Positions 33,542 to 42,574 of a stretch of 64,000 nucleotides of DNA are shown one piece after another (position 1 is the first letter of the stretch; each line of letters starts with the position of its first letter). Origin of the DNA: Streptomyces poriferorum. Its GTDB lineage: Bacteria > Actinomycetota > Actinomycetes > Streptomycetales > Streptomycetaceae. The notes beneath the pieces are model-generated. The model was given only the letters and a program-made list of their open reading frames with translations, searched no databases and was not told the DNA's origin. Position numbers and translations under genes: made by a program. The stretch is from positions 1 to 64,000 of the forward strand of contig NZ_JAELVH010000017.1 of the NCBI RefSeq assembly GCF_019399235.1. The letters are read 5' to 3'.

Positions 33542-34132
33542 ATGTCCTCACCCATGTCCGCGAGCGCCTTTCTCGACGCACTGAAGGACGAAGGGCTCAC
33601 CGTCGTCCAGGTCGGCGACTGGCGCACGCACAACCGCAACCACAAGGGCCCCTGGGGGCCGGTCAACGGCGTGATGATCCATCACACGGTCACCAAGGGC
33701 ACCGCCGCCACCGTCCGGATCTGCCGCGACGGCCACGCGGCGCTGCCGGGACCCCTGTGCCACGGCGTCATCGCCAAGGACGGCCGGATCCACCTGGTCG
33801 GCTACGGACGGACCAACCACGCCGGGCTCGGCGACGACGACGTCCTGCGCGCCGTCATCGCCGAGAAGGGCCTGCCGTCCGACAACGAGGCCAACACCGA
33901 CGGGAACCGGCACTTCTACGGCTTCGAGTGCGAGAACCTCGGCAACGGCAAGGACCCCTGGCCCGCCGTCCAGCTCGAAGCCATCGAGAAGGCGGCGGCC
34001 GCGGTCTGCCGCCACCACAACTGGACCTCCCGCTCGGTCATCGGCCACCGGGAGTGGCAGCCCGGCAAGGTCGACCCGCGCGGCTTCTCGATGACCTCCA
34101 TGCGGGCACGGATCCACGACCGCCTGAAGTAG
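33542..34132 (+). CDS. N-acetylmuramoyl-L-alanine amidase (Amidase_2)
   Basis: The 196-residue protein is an Amidase_2 domain: VMIHHTVTKG (first zinc histidine region), HGVIAKDGRIHLVGYGRTNHAGLG, and SVIGHREWQPGKVDPRGF, the final zinc-histidine/lysine motif. It cuts the bond between muramic acid and the peptide stem. No signal peptide is visible, so it may be phage-derived or exported by another route. It resembles phage endolysin-type amidases of actinobacteria. Confidence 0.85.
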   Translation: MSSPMSASAFLDALKDEGLTVVQVGDWRTHNRNHKGPWGPVNGVMIHHTVTKGTAATVRICRDGHAALPGPLCHGVIAKDGRIHLVGYGRTNHAGLGDDDVLRAVIAEKGLPSDNEANTDGNRHFYGFECENLGNGKDPWPAVQLEAIEKAAAAVCRHHNWTSRSVIGHREWQPGKVDPRGFSMTSMRARIHDRLK

Positions 34133-34173
34133 CCCGGAGCCCGCTCCGGCAGGGGCACGGCCACAATGGAGCC

Positions 34174-35130
34174 ATGCCCTCCACGCCCTCCGACGCGCCG
34201 GGTCCTGCCGGGAACTCCGGACAGGACCCCGGCCTCTCCCGGCTGCGGCCGGTGCTCCCGTCGCCCCTGCAGCCGGCCGGGGACGAGCGCTTCGCGCGTC
34301 ACGGCGTGACGCTGCTCCTGAAGCGCGACGATCTGATCCATGCGGACCTGCCGGGCAACAAGTGGCGCAAACTCGCCCCGAACCTCCGTGCGGCGGCCGG
34401 CCGGCCTGTGCTCACCTTCGGCGGCGCCTACTCCAACCACCTGCGGGCCACGGCCGCCGCGGGCCGGCTGCTGGGCTTCCGCACCATCGGCGTGGTCCGG
34501 GGCGACGAACTCGCCCACCGCCCGCTCAACCCCTCGCTGGCCCGGTGCGCGGCCGACGGAATGCTGTTGCACTTCGTGGACCGCCGGACGTACCGCGCCA
34601 AGGCCGATCCGCAGGTTCTGGCTGGGCTGCTGAGCGCCTACGGAGAGTGCGAGGTCATCCCGGAGGGCGGCAGCAACGCCCTGGCCGCACAGGGCTGCAC
34701 AGAGCTCGGCCGCGAGCTGCGCGGGACGGCCGGCGTGGCGGCGGTGGCCTGCGGCACCGGGGGCACCCTCGCCGGACTGGCCGCGGGACTGGCGCCCGGA
34801 CAGCGCGCCCTCGGGATCCCGGTCCTGCGGGGCGGCTTCCTCGGGGACGCGGTCCGGGACCTCCAGCGGGAGGCGTTCGGCGGACCGGCCGGCACGTGGT
34901 CCCTGGACGAACGCTTCCACTTCGGCGGGTACGCCCGCACCACACCCGCCCTGCACGCGTTCGCCGACGACTTCGAGGACCGCCACGGGCTGCCGGTCGA
35001 GCGCCTCTATGTGGCCAAACTCCTGTACGCGCTCACCGTGCTGGCCGGTGAGGGCGCGTTCGCCGCGGGCACCACGGTCGCGGCCGTGATCACGGGGCGC
35101 CCGGACGATCAGTCCGACTCCTCCCGGTAG
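34174..35130 (+). CDS. PLP-dependent D-cysteine desulfhydrase / ACC deaminase-like
   Basis: The 318-residue protein belongs to the fold-type II PLP group. LLLKRDDLIHADLPGNKWRKL carries the PLP lysine in NKWRK, followed by LTFGGAYSNHLRATAAA and the phosphate-binding ACGTGGTLAGLAAGL. Such proteins are 1-aminocyclopropane-1-carboxylate deaminase or D-cysteine desulfhydrase; which one cannot be told. Its last 22 bases overlap the end of the convergent sodium/proton antiporter gene. Confidence 0.82.
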   Translation: MPSTPSDAPGPAGNSGQDPGLSRLRPVLPSPLQPAGDERFARHGVTLLLKRDDLIHADLPGNKWRKLAPNLRAAAGRPVLTFGGAYSNHLRATAAAGRLLGFRTIGVVRGDELAHRPLNPSLARCAADGMLLHFVDRRTYRAKADPQVLAGLLSAYGECEVIPEGGSNALAAQGCTELGRELRGTAGVAAVACGTGGTLAGLAAGLAPGQRALGIPVLRGGFLGDAVRDLQREAFGGPAGTWSLDERFHFGGYARTTPALHAFADDFEDRHGLPVERLYVAKLLYALTVLAGEGAFAAGTTVAAVITGRPDDQSDSSR

Positions 35131-36707
35131 GCCGCGGCCTCCTCCAGGTCGAGGCGCCTGAGCAGCGTCCGCATCATCTCGTCGTCGATGCTGCGCTCGT
35201 CCCGCAGCCGTACGAAGACCTCGCGCTCGGCCTCGATCATCTCGCCGGCCAGTCGCCGGTAGGTGTCGTCCGCCGACTCCCCCGTCACCGGATTGGCCGC
35301 GCCGAGGCGCTCCCAGACCGCGTTGCGGCGGCGCTCCAGGACGGTGCGCAGCCGGTCGGTGAGCGGCTGCGGCAGGCAATTGCGCCGGTCGGTGAGCAGT
35401 TCCTCCAGGCGGGCCTCGGCGGCCGTGGACGCCTCGCTCTGGGCCTGCGCCTCGGCGAGCGTCTCGGCCTGCCGGTCGCGGCCCGGGAGCTTCAGGACCT
35501 TCACCATGACCGGCAGCGTGAGCCCCTGGACGACCAGCGTGCCGATGACCGTGGTGAAGGTCAGGAACAGCACCAGGTTGCGTGCCGGGAACGCGTCGCC
35601 GTCGCTCGTGACCAGCGGGATGGAGAAGGCGATGGCGAGCGAGACGACGCCGCGCATCCCGGCCCAGCCGACGATCAGCGGTGAGGTCCAGTCGGTCTCG
35701 GGTTCCCGTTCCCGGATGCGTTTCGACAGCAGGCGGGGCACATAGGTCGCCGGATAGACCCAGATGAACCGGACGACGACGACCGCCAGGAACACCGCCA
35801 CCGCGTACCAGAGGGCCTCGGTGACGGCGTACGTACCGAGCCCCTTCAGTACGAAGGGCAGCTGAAGGCCGATCAGCGCGAAGACGGCGGACTCCAGGAT
35901 GAACGCGACCATCTTCCAGACGGCGGCCTCCTGGAGCCTGGTGGCGAAGTCGACCTGCCAGGCGCGGTGGCCCAGGTAGAGCGCGACGACGACGACCGCG
36001 AGCACTCCGGAGGCGTGCACGCGTTCGGCGGCCGCGTAAGCCACGAACGGGATCAGGAGCGACAGGGTGTTCTGGAGCAGCGGTTCCTTGAGGTGTGTGC
36101 GGAGCCAGTGCAGCGGGACCATGAGGACCAGTCCGACGCCGACACCGCCGACCGAGGCCAGCAGGAACTCGCCGATCCCGCCGCCCCAGCTCATGCCCTC
36201 GCCCACGGCCGCGGCGAGCGCCACCTTGTAGGCGGTGATCGCGGTGGCGTCGTTCACCAGGGATTCGCCCTGAAGGATCGTCGTGACACGGGCGGGCAGG
36301 CCGACCCGGCGGGCGATGGCCGCGGCGGTGACGGCGTCCGGCGGGGCGATGACGGCGCCCAGCACCAGCGCGGCCGTGAGCGGCAGGTCGGGCACCAGCC
36401 GGTACGCCAGCCAGCCCACCGCGACGGTGGCGAACAGCACGTAGCCGACGGAGAGCAGCGCGACGGGGCGGATGTTGGCCCGCAGGTCGAGGTACGAGCT
36501 GTCCACGGCCGCCGTGTAGAGCAAGGGCGGCAGCAGGAGCGGCAGCACGATGTGCGCGTCCAGCGTGTACGTCGGCACCCCGGGCACGTACGAGCCGATC
36601 AGCCCGAGGGCCACCAGCAGCAGCGGGGCCGGCACCGGCGTCCGGCGTGCCAGACCGGCTGTCGCCGCACTGGCCGCCACCAGTGCCACCAGTGGCAATG
36701 CGTCCAT
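35109..36707 (-). CDS. Na+/H+ antiporter, CPA1 family
   Basis: The 532-residue protein has about 12 hydrophobic helices. LPLLLPPLLYTAAVDSSYLD and ALVLGAVIAPPDAVTAAAIA contain the CPA1 ion-binding aspartate region, followed by LQGESLVNDATAITAYKVAL. A soluble C-terminal tail of about 130 residues (from VLKLPGRDRQAETLAEA) is helical. It exchanges sodium for protons across the membrane. It overlaps the convergent PLP enzyme gene by 22 bp. Confidence 0.92.
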   Translation of the reverse strand: MDALPLVALVAASAATAGLARRTPVPAPLLLVALGLIGSYVPGVPTYTLDAHIVLPLLLPPLLYTAAVDSSYLDLRANIRPVALLSVGYVLFATVAVGWLAYRLVPDLPLTAALVLGAVIAPPDAVTAAAIARRVGLPARVTTILQGESLVNDATAITAYKVALAAAVGEGMSWGGGIGEFLLASVGGVGVGLVLMVPLHWLRTHLKEPLLQNTLSLLIPFVAYAAAERVHASGVLAVVVVALYLGHRAWQVDFATRLQEAAVWKMVAFILESAVFALIGLQLPFVLKGLGTYAVTEALWYAVAVFLAVVVVRFIWVYPATYVPRLLSKRIREREPETDWTSPLIVGWAGMRGVVSLAIAFSIPLVTSDGDAFPARNLVLFLTFTTVIGTLVVQGLTLPVMVKVLKLPGRDRQAETLAEAQAQSEASTAAEARLEELLTDRRNCLPQPLTDRLRTVLERRRNAVWERLGAANPVTGESADDTYRRLAGEMIEAEREVFVRLRDERSIDDEMMRTLLRRLDLEEAAAYREESD

Positions 36708-36742
36708 CTCACGGTCCTCGCATCCGTCGTAACCTGGCCATC

Positions 36743-37003
36743 ATGAGCGAGTGCCCGCATGTACCGGACCTGCCGCGCCCCGAGCCCGCAGCCCTCTCCG
36801 AGACCTGTCTCGAATGCCGGGCGGCGGGCACCCACCCCGTGCAACTGCGACTCTGCCTGATGTGCGGGCATGTCGGCTGCTGCGATTCGTCGCCCCACCA
36901 GCACGCGACGGGGCACTTCAAGGAGACCGGTCATCCGGTGATGCGGAGCTTCGAGGCCGGCGAGAGCTGGCGCTGGTGCTTCGAGGACGGTTCGATCGTC
37001 TGA
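36743..37003 (+). CDS. UBP-type zinc finger protein
   Basis: The 86-residue protein is a UBP zinc finger: SECPHVPDL, SETCLECRAAG, QLRLCLMCGHVGCCDSSPHQHATGHFKETGHPVM with the expected cysteine and histidine pattern. In bacteria these small single-domain proteins are common and uncharacterised. It is divergent from the antiporter gene; the two start codons are about 35 bp apart. Confidence 0.88.
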   Translation: MSECPHVPDLPRPEPAALSETCLECRAAGTHPVQLRLCLMCGHVGCCDSSPHQHATGHFKETGHPVMRSFEAGESWRWCFEDGSIV

Positions 37004-37234
37004 CGTCTGGGTACGTCAAACCGGCGCCTGTTGTTCGTAATTGACCGTCGCAGACCCCTAGCCACTGTGCGTACTCGTGGGCTTACCATGAGTGACAGTC
37101 ATGGGACGGGGTCTCGGCGACACGGCATCATGGATCGCGATAGCGTCGCCGGACCAAGAACCGAAGACGTACCGCATGGCTCCGGGCGACCCTTCCCGGA
37201 TCCTCGAAGAGTTTGTGCCACCTTGGAGGTGAGG

Positions 37235-37648
37235 GTGTCCCAGATCGCAGGCGAGCCCGGGAATCAGGACTTCGTAGAGGTCCGGCTGCCCGCTGCGGGT
37301 GCCTACCTGTCGGTGCTGCGTACGGCCACGGCCGGTCTCGCAGCGCGTTTGGACTTCACTCTCGACGAGATCGAGGATCTCCGTATCGCGGTCGACGAGG
37401 CCTGCGCGATCCTGCTCCAGCAGGCCGTGCCGGGTTCCGTCCTCAGCTGCGTGTTCCGGCTCGTCGACGATTCTCTCGAGGTGACGGTTTCGGCCCCGAC
37501 GACGGACGGCCGGGCCCCGGAGCGCGACACGTTCGCCTGGACGGTGCTCTCCGCACTGGCCGGAAAGGTCGACTCCTCGGTCGCCGATGACCGTACGGTC
37601 AGCATCAGCCTGTACAAACAGCGCGGCGCGGGACCCGGGCCGGCGTGA
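37235..37648 (+). CDS. prsH: Anti-sigma factor (RsbW-like), partner of SigH
   Basis: GGAGG precedes the GTG at 37235, giving 137 residues that begin MSQIAGEPGNQDFVEVRL. The HATPase fold is visible as LDFTLDEIEDLRIAVDEACAILL (N-box) and a C-terminal FAWTVLSALAGKVDSS. It binds SigH and keeps it off RNA polymerase; release depends on partner switching. Its stop overlaps the sigma factor start (GTGA). A longer frame reaching 37031 exists but has a poorer start. The name follows the S. coelicolor prsH-sigH pair (also called ushX). Confidence 0.85.
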   Translation: MSQIAGEPGNQDFVEVRLPAAGAYLSVLRTATAGLAARLDFTLDEIEDLRIAVDEACAILLQQAVPGSVLSCVFRLVDDSLEVTVSAPTTDGRAPERDTFAWTVLSALAGKVDSSVADDRTVSISLYKQRGAGPGPA

Positions 37649-38625
37649 GCAACGGGAACGGGGACGGTCCTGTGCGGGACGAGACGATCCGACCAGGGGT
37701 GGTGCGCGCAGCAGGCATCCCGGAGCAGCAGGCCCTGCCTCATCCGGTGGACGGGGCGGACCTGCCCCGTGCGGTGGACGGGGCACAGGGGCCCGCCGGC
37801 ATTACGGTCGCGGTGGAGAAGTCGCAGGCGGAGCGGGCGGGCCAGATGAGCGAGCACGGGCACCACGATCCACACGACCGCAGCGGGGCGCGGGCGCTGT
37901 TCATCGAGCTGGGCAAGCTCCCGGACGGGTCACCCGAGAAGGCGGAGCTGCGCAACCGGCTGGTGCGGATGCACCTGCCGCTGGTGGAGCACCTGGCGCG
38001 GCGCTTCCGCAACCGCGGCGAGCCGCTGGACGATCTGACCCAGGTCGCCACGATCGGTCTGATCAAGTCGGTGGACCGGTTCGACCCGGAGCGCGGCGTC
38101 GAGTTCTCGACGTACGCGACCCCCACGGTCGTCGGCGAGATCAAGCGGCACTTCCGCGACAAGGGCTGGGCGGTGCGGGTGCCGCGCCGGCTCCAGGAGC
38201 TGCGGCTCTCGCTGACCACGGCGACGGCGGAGCTGTCCCAGCAGCACGGCCGCTCGCCCACGGTGCACGAGCTGGCGGAGCGGCTCGGCATCTCCGAGGA
38301 AGAGGTCCTGGAGGGCCTGGAATCGGCCAATGCGTACAGCACGCTCTCGCTGGACGTGCCGGACACGGACGACGAGTCCCCCGCGGTCGCGGACACGCTC
38401 GGCTCCGAGGACGAGGCGCTGGAGGGTGTCGAGTACCGGGAGTCGCTCAAGCCGCTGCTGGAGGACCTGCCGCCGCGTGAGAAGCGCATCCTGCTGCTTC
38501 GCTTCTTCGGCAACATGACCCAGTCGCAGATCGCCCAGGAGGTCGGCATCTCGCAGATGCACGTCTCCCGGCTGCTGGCCCGCACCCTGGCCCAGTTGCG
38601 CGAGCGGCTGCTCGTCGAGGAGTAG
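37645..38625 (+). CDS. sigH: Stress/development sigma factor SigH (SigB/SigF group)
   Basis: The 326-residue protein has the complete SigB/F/G architecture: region 2 (LVEHLARRFRNRGEPLDDLTQVATIGLIKSVDRFD), region 3 (FSTYATPTVVGEIKRHFRDKGW, RVPRRLQEL) and region 4 (LPPREKRILLLRFFGNMTQSQIAQEVGISQMHVSRLL). An N-terminal extension of about 85 residues, as in S. coelicolor SigH, may give internal starts. It directs osmotic stress and sporulation genes. It is coupled to the anti-sigma gene. The surrounding order (diacylglycerol kinase, wblE, kinase, das genes) supports SigH rather than another paralog. Confidence 0.85.
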   Translation: MSNGNGDGPVRDETIRPGVVRAAGIPEQQALPHPVDGADLPRAVDGAQGPAGITVAVEKSQAERAGQMSEHGHHDPHDRSGARALFIELGKLPDGSPEKAELRNRLVRMHLPLVEHLARRFRNRGEPLDDLTQVATIGLIKSVDRFDPERGVEFSTYATPTVVGEIKRHFRDKGWAVRVPRRLQELRLSLTTATAELSQQHGRSPTVHELAERLGISEEEVLEGLESANAYSTLSLDVPDTDDESPAVADTLGSEDEALEGVEYRESLKPLLEDLPPREKRILLLRFFGNMTQSQIAQEVGISQMHVSRLLARTLAQLRERLLVEE

Positions 38626-38638
38626 GCGGGCGAAGGGG

Positions 38639-38663
38639 CGGCCGGACGGCACCCGTCCGGCCG
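38639..38663. terminator. Bidirectional terminator hairpin
   Basis: CGGCCGGACGG and CCGTCCGGCCG form an 11-bp stem with a three-base loop between the convergent sigH and membrane protein genes. Confidence 0.7.
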
Positions 38664-38686
38664 GCCCGAGGCTGCCGTACCGCGCC

Positions 38687-39151
38687 TCAGGCGTCGGCGC
38701 TGTCCGTGTCGGGCGTCGCGCCCGGCCTGCGGATGCCGAGCGCCTCGATGGTCGCCGGGCGGGCCAGCTGGTACAGCGCGGTCAGCGCCACAGCGGCGAG
38801 CACGATGCCGGCCGGGATCAGCGCACCCTGGGACCGCAGCAGCGTCCAGGCCACCGGCAGCGCGATGATCTGCGTGATGAGTGCGGGTCCGCGGCTCCAG
38901 CTGCGGCGCCGAAGGAGCCCGCGGGCGGCGAAGAGCGGGATCAGCCCCAGGGCGATCACCGTCAGGCCGCCCATTTCGGCCTGCTGCGGGCTGTCGGGAC
39001 TGCCGAGCAGTCCCATCACCAGCATGGAGACACCGCCGATGACGAGGGCCGCCCCTTCGAGGGCGCTGAGGCCGGCCACGAGCGCGAGCCTGGCCGGCTT
39101 CGGCGGTTCGGCCGAGGGCGTCGGCGAGGGCGCGTTCTGCTGAGTACTCAC
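38687..39151 (-). CDS. Four-helix hypothetical membrane protein
   Basis: The GTG at 39151 gives 154 residues. A proline-rich head is followed by four hydrophobic segments (VAGLSALEGAALVIGGVSML, GGLTVIALGLIPLFAAR, ALITQIIALPVAWTLL, LIPAGIVLAAVALTALYQL). A short acidic tail ends the protein. Similar proteins occur next to sigH-like loci in Streptomyces; the function is unknown. Confidence 0.7.
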   Translation of the reverse strand: MSTQQNAPSPTPSAEPPKPARLALVAGLSALEGAALVIGGVSMLVMGLLGSPDSPQQAEMGGLTVIALGLIPLFAARGLLRRRSWSRGPALITQIIALPVAWTLLRSQGALIPAGIVLAAVALTALYQLARPATIEALGIRRPGATPDTDSADA

Positions 39152-39324
39152 CCCTGCAGGTTGGCATCCCCGGCACACGAAAGCGAAGCCGGGGTCGGAA
39201 CGTCTTCGGCCGGCCGGAGAGACACCACGCACGGACCGGCACGCCGCGCCCACGTCGTCACTCTGCGTGAAGGCATCCGGGCAGGACTTCAGGCCGATAC
39301 CTCGCGGTAGGTAGTCTGGCGGTC

Positions 39325-40293
39325 ATGCGCGCACTTCTTGTGGTCAATCCAGCTGCTACCACCACCAGTGCGCGGACCCGTGACGTGCTGATTCATGCAC
39401 TGGCCAGCGAAATGAAGCTGGAGGCCGTGTCCACGGAGTACCGCGGACACGCCCGTGACCTGGGACGACGGGCCGCCGACAGCGACGACATCGATCTCGT
39501 GGTCGCGCTCGGCGGAGACGGCACGGTCAACGAGGTCGTGAACGGCCTGCTCCACAAGGGCCCCGACATCGACAACCTGCCGAAACTCGCCGTGGTCCCC
39601 GGCGGCTCGACCAATGTCTTCGCCCGCGCCCTCGGCCTCCCGAACGACGCGGTGGAGGCGACCGGCGCCATCCTGGACGCACTGGCCAACCGCACCGAAC
39701 GGACGGTCGGCCTCGGCCTGGCGGCCGGCACCCCCGGCACGGAGGACGAATCGGTTCCGGAGCGCTGGTTCACTTTCTGCGCCGGCCTCGGATTCGACGC
39801 CGGTGTGATCGGTCGCGTCGAACAGCAGCGCGAGCGCGGCAAGCGTTCGACCCATGCGCTGTACGTACGCCAGGTGATGCGCCAGTTCCTCGATGAACCG
39901 CATCGGCGGCAGGGAATCATCACGCTGGAGGTGCCCGGCCAGGACCCGGTCACCGACCTCGCGCTCTCCATAATCTGCAACACGGCTCCCTGGACGTACC
40001 TGGGGAACCGGCCGATCTACGCCTCCCCGAAGGCGTCGTTCGACACCGCCCTGGACATCCTCGGCCTGCAGCGACTGTCCACCCCGGCCGTCACCCGGTA
40101 CGCCACACAGCTGCTCACCTCGAGCCCGGAAAAGGGTCCGCGGGGCAAGCACGCAGTTTCACTGCATGACCTCACGGACTTCACCTTGCATTCAAAGGCC
40201 CCACTGCCCCTCCAGATGGACGGTGACCACCTGGGGCTGCGTACAAGTGTGACGTTCACAGGCGTACGCCGTGCACTGCGTGTGATTGTGTGA
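39325..40293 (+). CDS. Diacylglycerol/lipid kinase
   Basis: The 322-residue protein has the DAGK catalytic sequence VVALGGDGTVNEVVNGLL near residue 70, VVPGGSTNVFARALGLP (nucleotide binding) and a lipid kinase C-terminal domain (LSIICNTAPWTYLG). It phosphorylates diacylglycerol or a related lipid. It is followed by wblE after a long intergenic region. Length is typical of YegS/DgkB proteins. Confidence 0.9.
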   Translation: MRALLVVNPAATTTSARTRDVLIHALASEMKLEAVSTEYRGHARDLGRRAADSDDIDLVVALGGDGTVNEVVNGLLHKGPDIDNLPKLAVVPGGSTNVFARALGLPNDAVEATGAILDALANRTERTVGLGLAAGTPGTEDESVPERWFTFCAGLGFDAGVIGRVEQQRERGKRSTHALYVRQVMRQFLDEPHRRQGIITLEVPGQDPVTDLALSIICNTAPWTYLGNRPIYASPKASFDTALDILGLQRLSTPAVTRYATQLLTSSPEKGPRGKHAVSLHDLTDFTLHSKAPLPLQMDGDHLGLRTSVTFTGVRRALRVIV

Positions 40294-40610
40294 GTGGAAG
40301 GGACCAAAGTCCTTTAACTCGAACGTTTGGACTGGCTTCCACCCTCTAGAAGTACGGCTGTGACCTAGCCGACACCGAGGAATCAAAAAAAACTTTCCAG
40401 AAGGGGTTGTATCCGTCGCCGAGGTTTGGGAATCTCTACATGGCGATCGGGACGGCCCGCAACAACGGCCTCCACTGAAAGCCAGAATCCCTCCTCACAC
40501 ACAGGACCACAACCAGTTCTTCTGGGCGTCGGCCCTACACGTACGGAGGGGTTCGTGAAAGCGTTCACATTCACAAGCCACAGTACGTATACCAAGGAGA
40601 GGTAGCAGCC
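40294..40610 (+). other. Long leader region of wblE
   Basis: The 317 bp before wblE have no supported gene. An unusual CAAAAAAAAC run lies at about 40384-40393, and AAGGAGAGG is 9 bp before the start. The length suggests a long untranslated leader or several promoters; no known riboswitch is recognised. Confidence 0.4.
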
Positions 40611-40868
40611 ATGGACTGGCGTCACAACGCCGTTTGTCGTGAGGAAGACCCGGAGCTGTTCTTCCCCATCGGCAACACCGGTCCTGCGCTGCTGCAGATC
40701 GAGGAAGCCAAGGCCGTCTGCCGTCGCTGCCCCGTCATGGAGCAGTGCCTGCAGTGGGCGCTCGAGTCCGGCCAGGACTCCGGCGTCTGGGGTGGCCTCA
40801 GCGAGGATGAGCGCCGCGCAATGAAGCGCCGCGCCGCTCGCAACCGGGCGCGTAACGCAAGCGCCTGA
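40611..40868 (+). CDS. wblE: WhiB-family iron-sulfur regulator WblE
   Basis: At 85 residues it is a minimal WhiB-like protein. Four cysteines (C9, C37, C40, C46) bind a 4Fe-4S cluster, GVWGGLSEDER is the family turn, and a basic KRRAARNRARN tail contacts DNA. It begins MDWRHNAVCREEDPE as WblE/WhiB1 does. WblE is probably essential and responds to nitric oxide; like its relatives it works with the principal sigma factor. A strong terminator follows. Confidence 0.92.
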   Translation: MDWRHNAVCREEDPELFFPIGNTGPALLQIEEAKAVCRRCPVMEQCLQWALESGQDSGVWGGLSEDERRAMKRRAARNRARNASA

Positions 40869-40975
40869 CCGACGCCACCGCTACGAACCTCAGCCAGGCG
40901 GCGCGTACAGAGCGTACGCATCACCCCGCCCCCCGAGTCGCAGCGCGCAGTACCCCACGAAGCGCATGCTTGACC

Positions 40976-41013
40976 AGAGAGCCCGGACCGTTCACCAACG
41001 GTCCGGGCTCTCT
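40976..41013. terminator. Terminator hairpin, 17-bp perfect stem
   Basis: AGAGAGCCCGGACCGTT (40976-40992) pairs with 40997-41013 around loop CACC, between the convergent wblE and histidine kinase genes. Confidence 0.85.
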
Positions 41014-41018
41014 GCTGT

Positions 41019-41132
41019 GCGTTCTCACGTGCTAGCCATCGGCGCTGACCGGGGCCGCGTTCTTACGTGCTGCTTGCCGGCGCGGACCGGGGCTGCGCTC
41101 CTCCGCGCTACTTGTCGGCGCGGACCGGGATG
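41019..41132. repeat. Three 38-bp tandem copies of the kinase gene end
   Basis: Units lie at 41019-41056, 41057-41094 and 41095-41132. The third contains the last codons and the stop of the kinase gene (stop at 41108). The other two are diverged duplicates downstream of that stop. Confidence 0.85.
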
Positions 41133-42574
41133 TCGAGGACGACCTGGGTGCCGCGTTCGGGCGCCGGCACCATGCCGAACGAGCCGCTCAGCTCGCCCTC
41201 CACCAGCGTCCGCACGATCTGGAGGCCCAGATTCCCGGCGCGCTGCGGGTCGAATCCCTCGGGCAGGCCGCAGCCGTCGTCCTGAACGGTGATCAGCAAC
41301 CGCCCTTCCGTGGGCGAACCGCCGCGCACCGCGGAGACCTCGACCGTGCCGGACTCGGCCACGCCGAACGCGTGCTCCAGGGCGTTCTGCAGCACCTCGG
41401 TGAGGACCATCGCCAGCGGAGTGGCCACTTCGGCGTCGAGGACGCCGAAACGTCCGGTGCGCCGGCAGGTGACCTTGCCCGGGGAGATCTCGGCGACCAT
41501 GGCGATGACCCGGTCGGCGATCTCGTCGAACTCCACCCGCTCGTCCAGATTCTGGGACAGCGTCTCATGGACGATGGCGATCGAACCGACGCGCCGCACC
41601 GCCTCGTTGAGCGCCTCGCGGCCCTGCGGGGAGTCCATCCGACGGGCCTGGAGACGCAACAGGGCGGCCACCGTCTGGAGGTTGTTCTTCACCCGGTGGT
41701 GGATCTCCCGGATGGTGGCGTCCTTGGTGATCAACTCACGTTCACGACGGCGCAGTTCGGTGACGTCGCGCAGCAGGACCAGCGAGCCGATGCGGACACC
41801 CTTGGGCTTGAGGGGGATCGCCCGGAGCTGGATCACGCCGCCCGCGCACTCGACCTCGAACTCCCGTGGCGCGTAACCGCTGGCCAGTTTGACCAGCGCC
41901 TCGTCCACCGGGCCGCGGGAGGGCGCGAGTTCGGCGGTGATCCCGCCGAGGTGCTGTCCGACCAGGTCGGAGGCGAGGCCCAGGCGGTGGTAGGCGGAGA
42001 GGCCGTTGGGGCTGGCGTACTGGACGACACCGTCGGCGTCGAGCCGGACCAGTCCGTCGCCGACCCGCGGCGAGGCGTCCATGTCGACCTGCTGGCCCGG
42101 GAACGGGAAGGAGCCGGCCGCGATCATCTGCGCCAGGTCGGAGGCGGACTGGAGGTAGGTGAGCTCCAGCCGGGACGGGGTGCGGACCGTGAGCAGGTTG
42201 GTGTTGCGCGCGATGACACCCAGCACGCGGCCCTCCCTGCGTACGGGGATCGACTCGACCCGTACGGGGACCTCCTCCCGCCACTCCGGGTCGCCCTCGC
42301 GCACGATCCGGCCCTCGTCCAGCGCCGCGTCCAGCAGCGGACGGCGGCCGCGCGGCACCAGATGGCCGACCATGTCGTCCTGGTAGGAGGTGGGGCCGGT
42401 GTTGGGCCGCATCTGGGCGACGGACACGTAGCGCGTTCCGTCACGTGTGGGGACCCAGAGAACGAGGTCGGCGAAGGACAGGTCGGAGAGCAGCTGCCAC
42501 TCCGAGACCAGCAGATGGAGCCACTCGAGGTCGGTGTCACTCAGGGCGGTGTGCTGGCGGACGAGGTCGTTCAT
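41108..42574 (-). CDS. Cytosolic sensor histidine kinase, PdtaS-like
   Basis: The 488-residue protein has a GAF-like N-terminal half, a PAS segment around RLDADGVVQYASPNGLSAYHRLG, and a HisKA_2 dimerisation region ATIREIHHRVKNNLQTVAALL with the phospho-accepting histidine. A HATPase (LTEVLQNALEHAF, DDGCGLPEGFDP, GNLGLQIVRTL) follows. It lacks membrane helices. This layout is that of PdtaS, whose partner PdtaR is an antiterminator ANTAR protein encoded elsewhere. The ATG at 42574 is chosen because homologs begin MNDLVRQH; an in-frame GTG lies at 42583. A dre-like sequence lies 118 bp upstream. Confidence 0.88.
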   Translation of the reverse strand: MNDLVRQHTALSDTDLEWLHLLVSEWQLLSDLSFADLVLWVPTRDGTRYVSVAQMRPNTGPTSYQDDMVGHLVPRGRRPLLDAALDEGRIVREGDPEWREEVPVRVESIPVRREGRVLGVIARNTNLLTVRTPSRLELTYLQSASDLAQMIAAGSFPFPGQQVDMDASPRVGDGLVRLDADGVVQYASPNGLSAYHRLGLASDLVGQHLGGITAELAPSRGPVDEALVKLASGYAPREFEVECAGGVIQLRAIPLKPKGVRIGSLVLLRDVTELRRRERELITKDATIREIHHRVKNNLQTVAALLRLQARRMDSPQGREALNEAVRRVGSIAIVHETLSQNLDERVEFDEIADRVIAMVAEISPGKVTCRRTGRFGVLDAEVATPLAMVLTEVLQNALEHAFGVAESGTVEVSAVRGGSPTEGRLLITVQDDGCGLPEGFDPQRAGNLGLQIVRTLVEGELSGSFGMVPAPERGTQVVLDIPVRADK

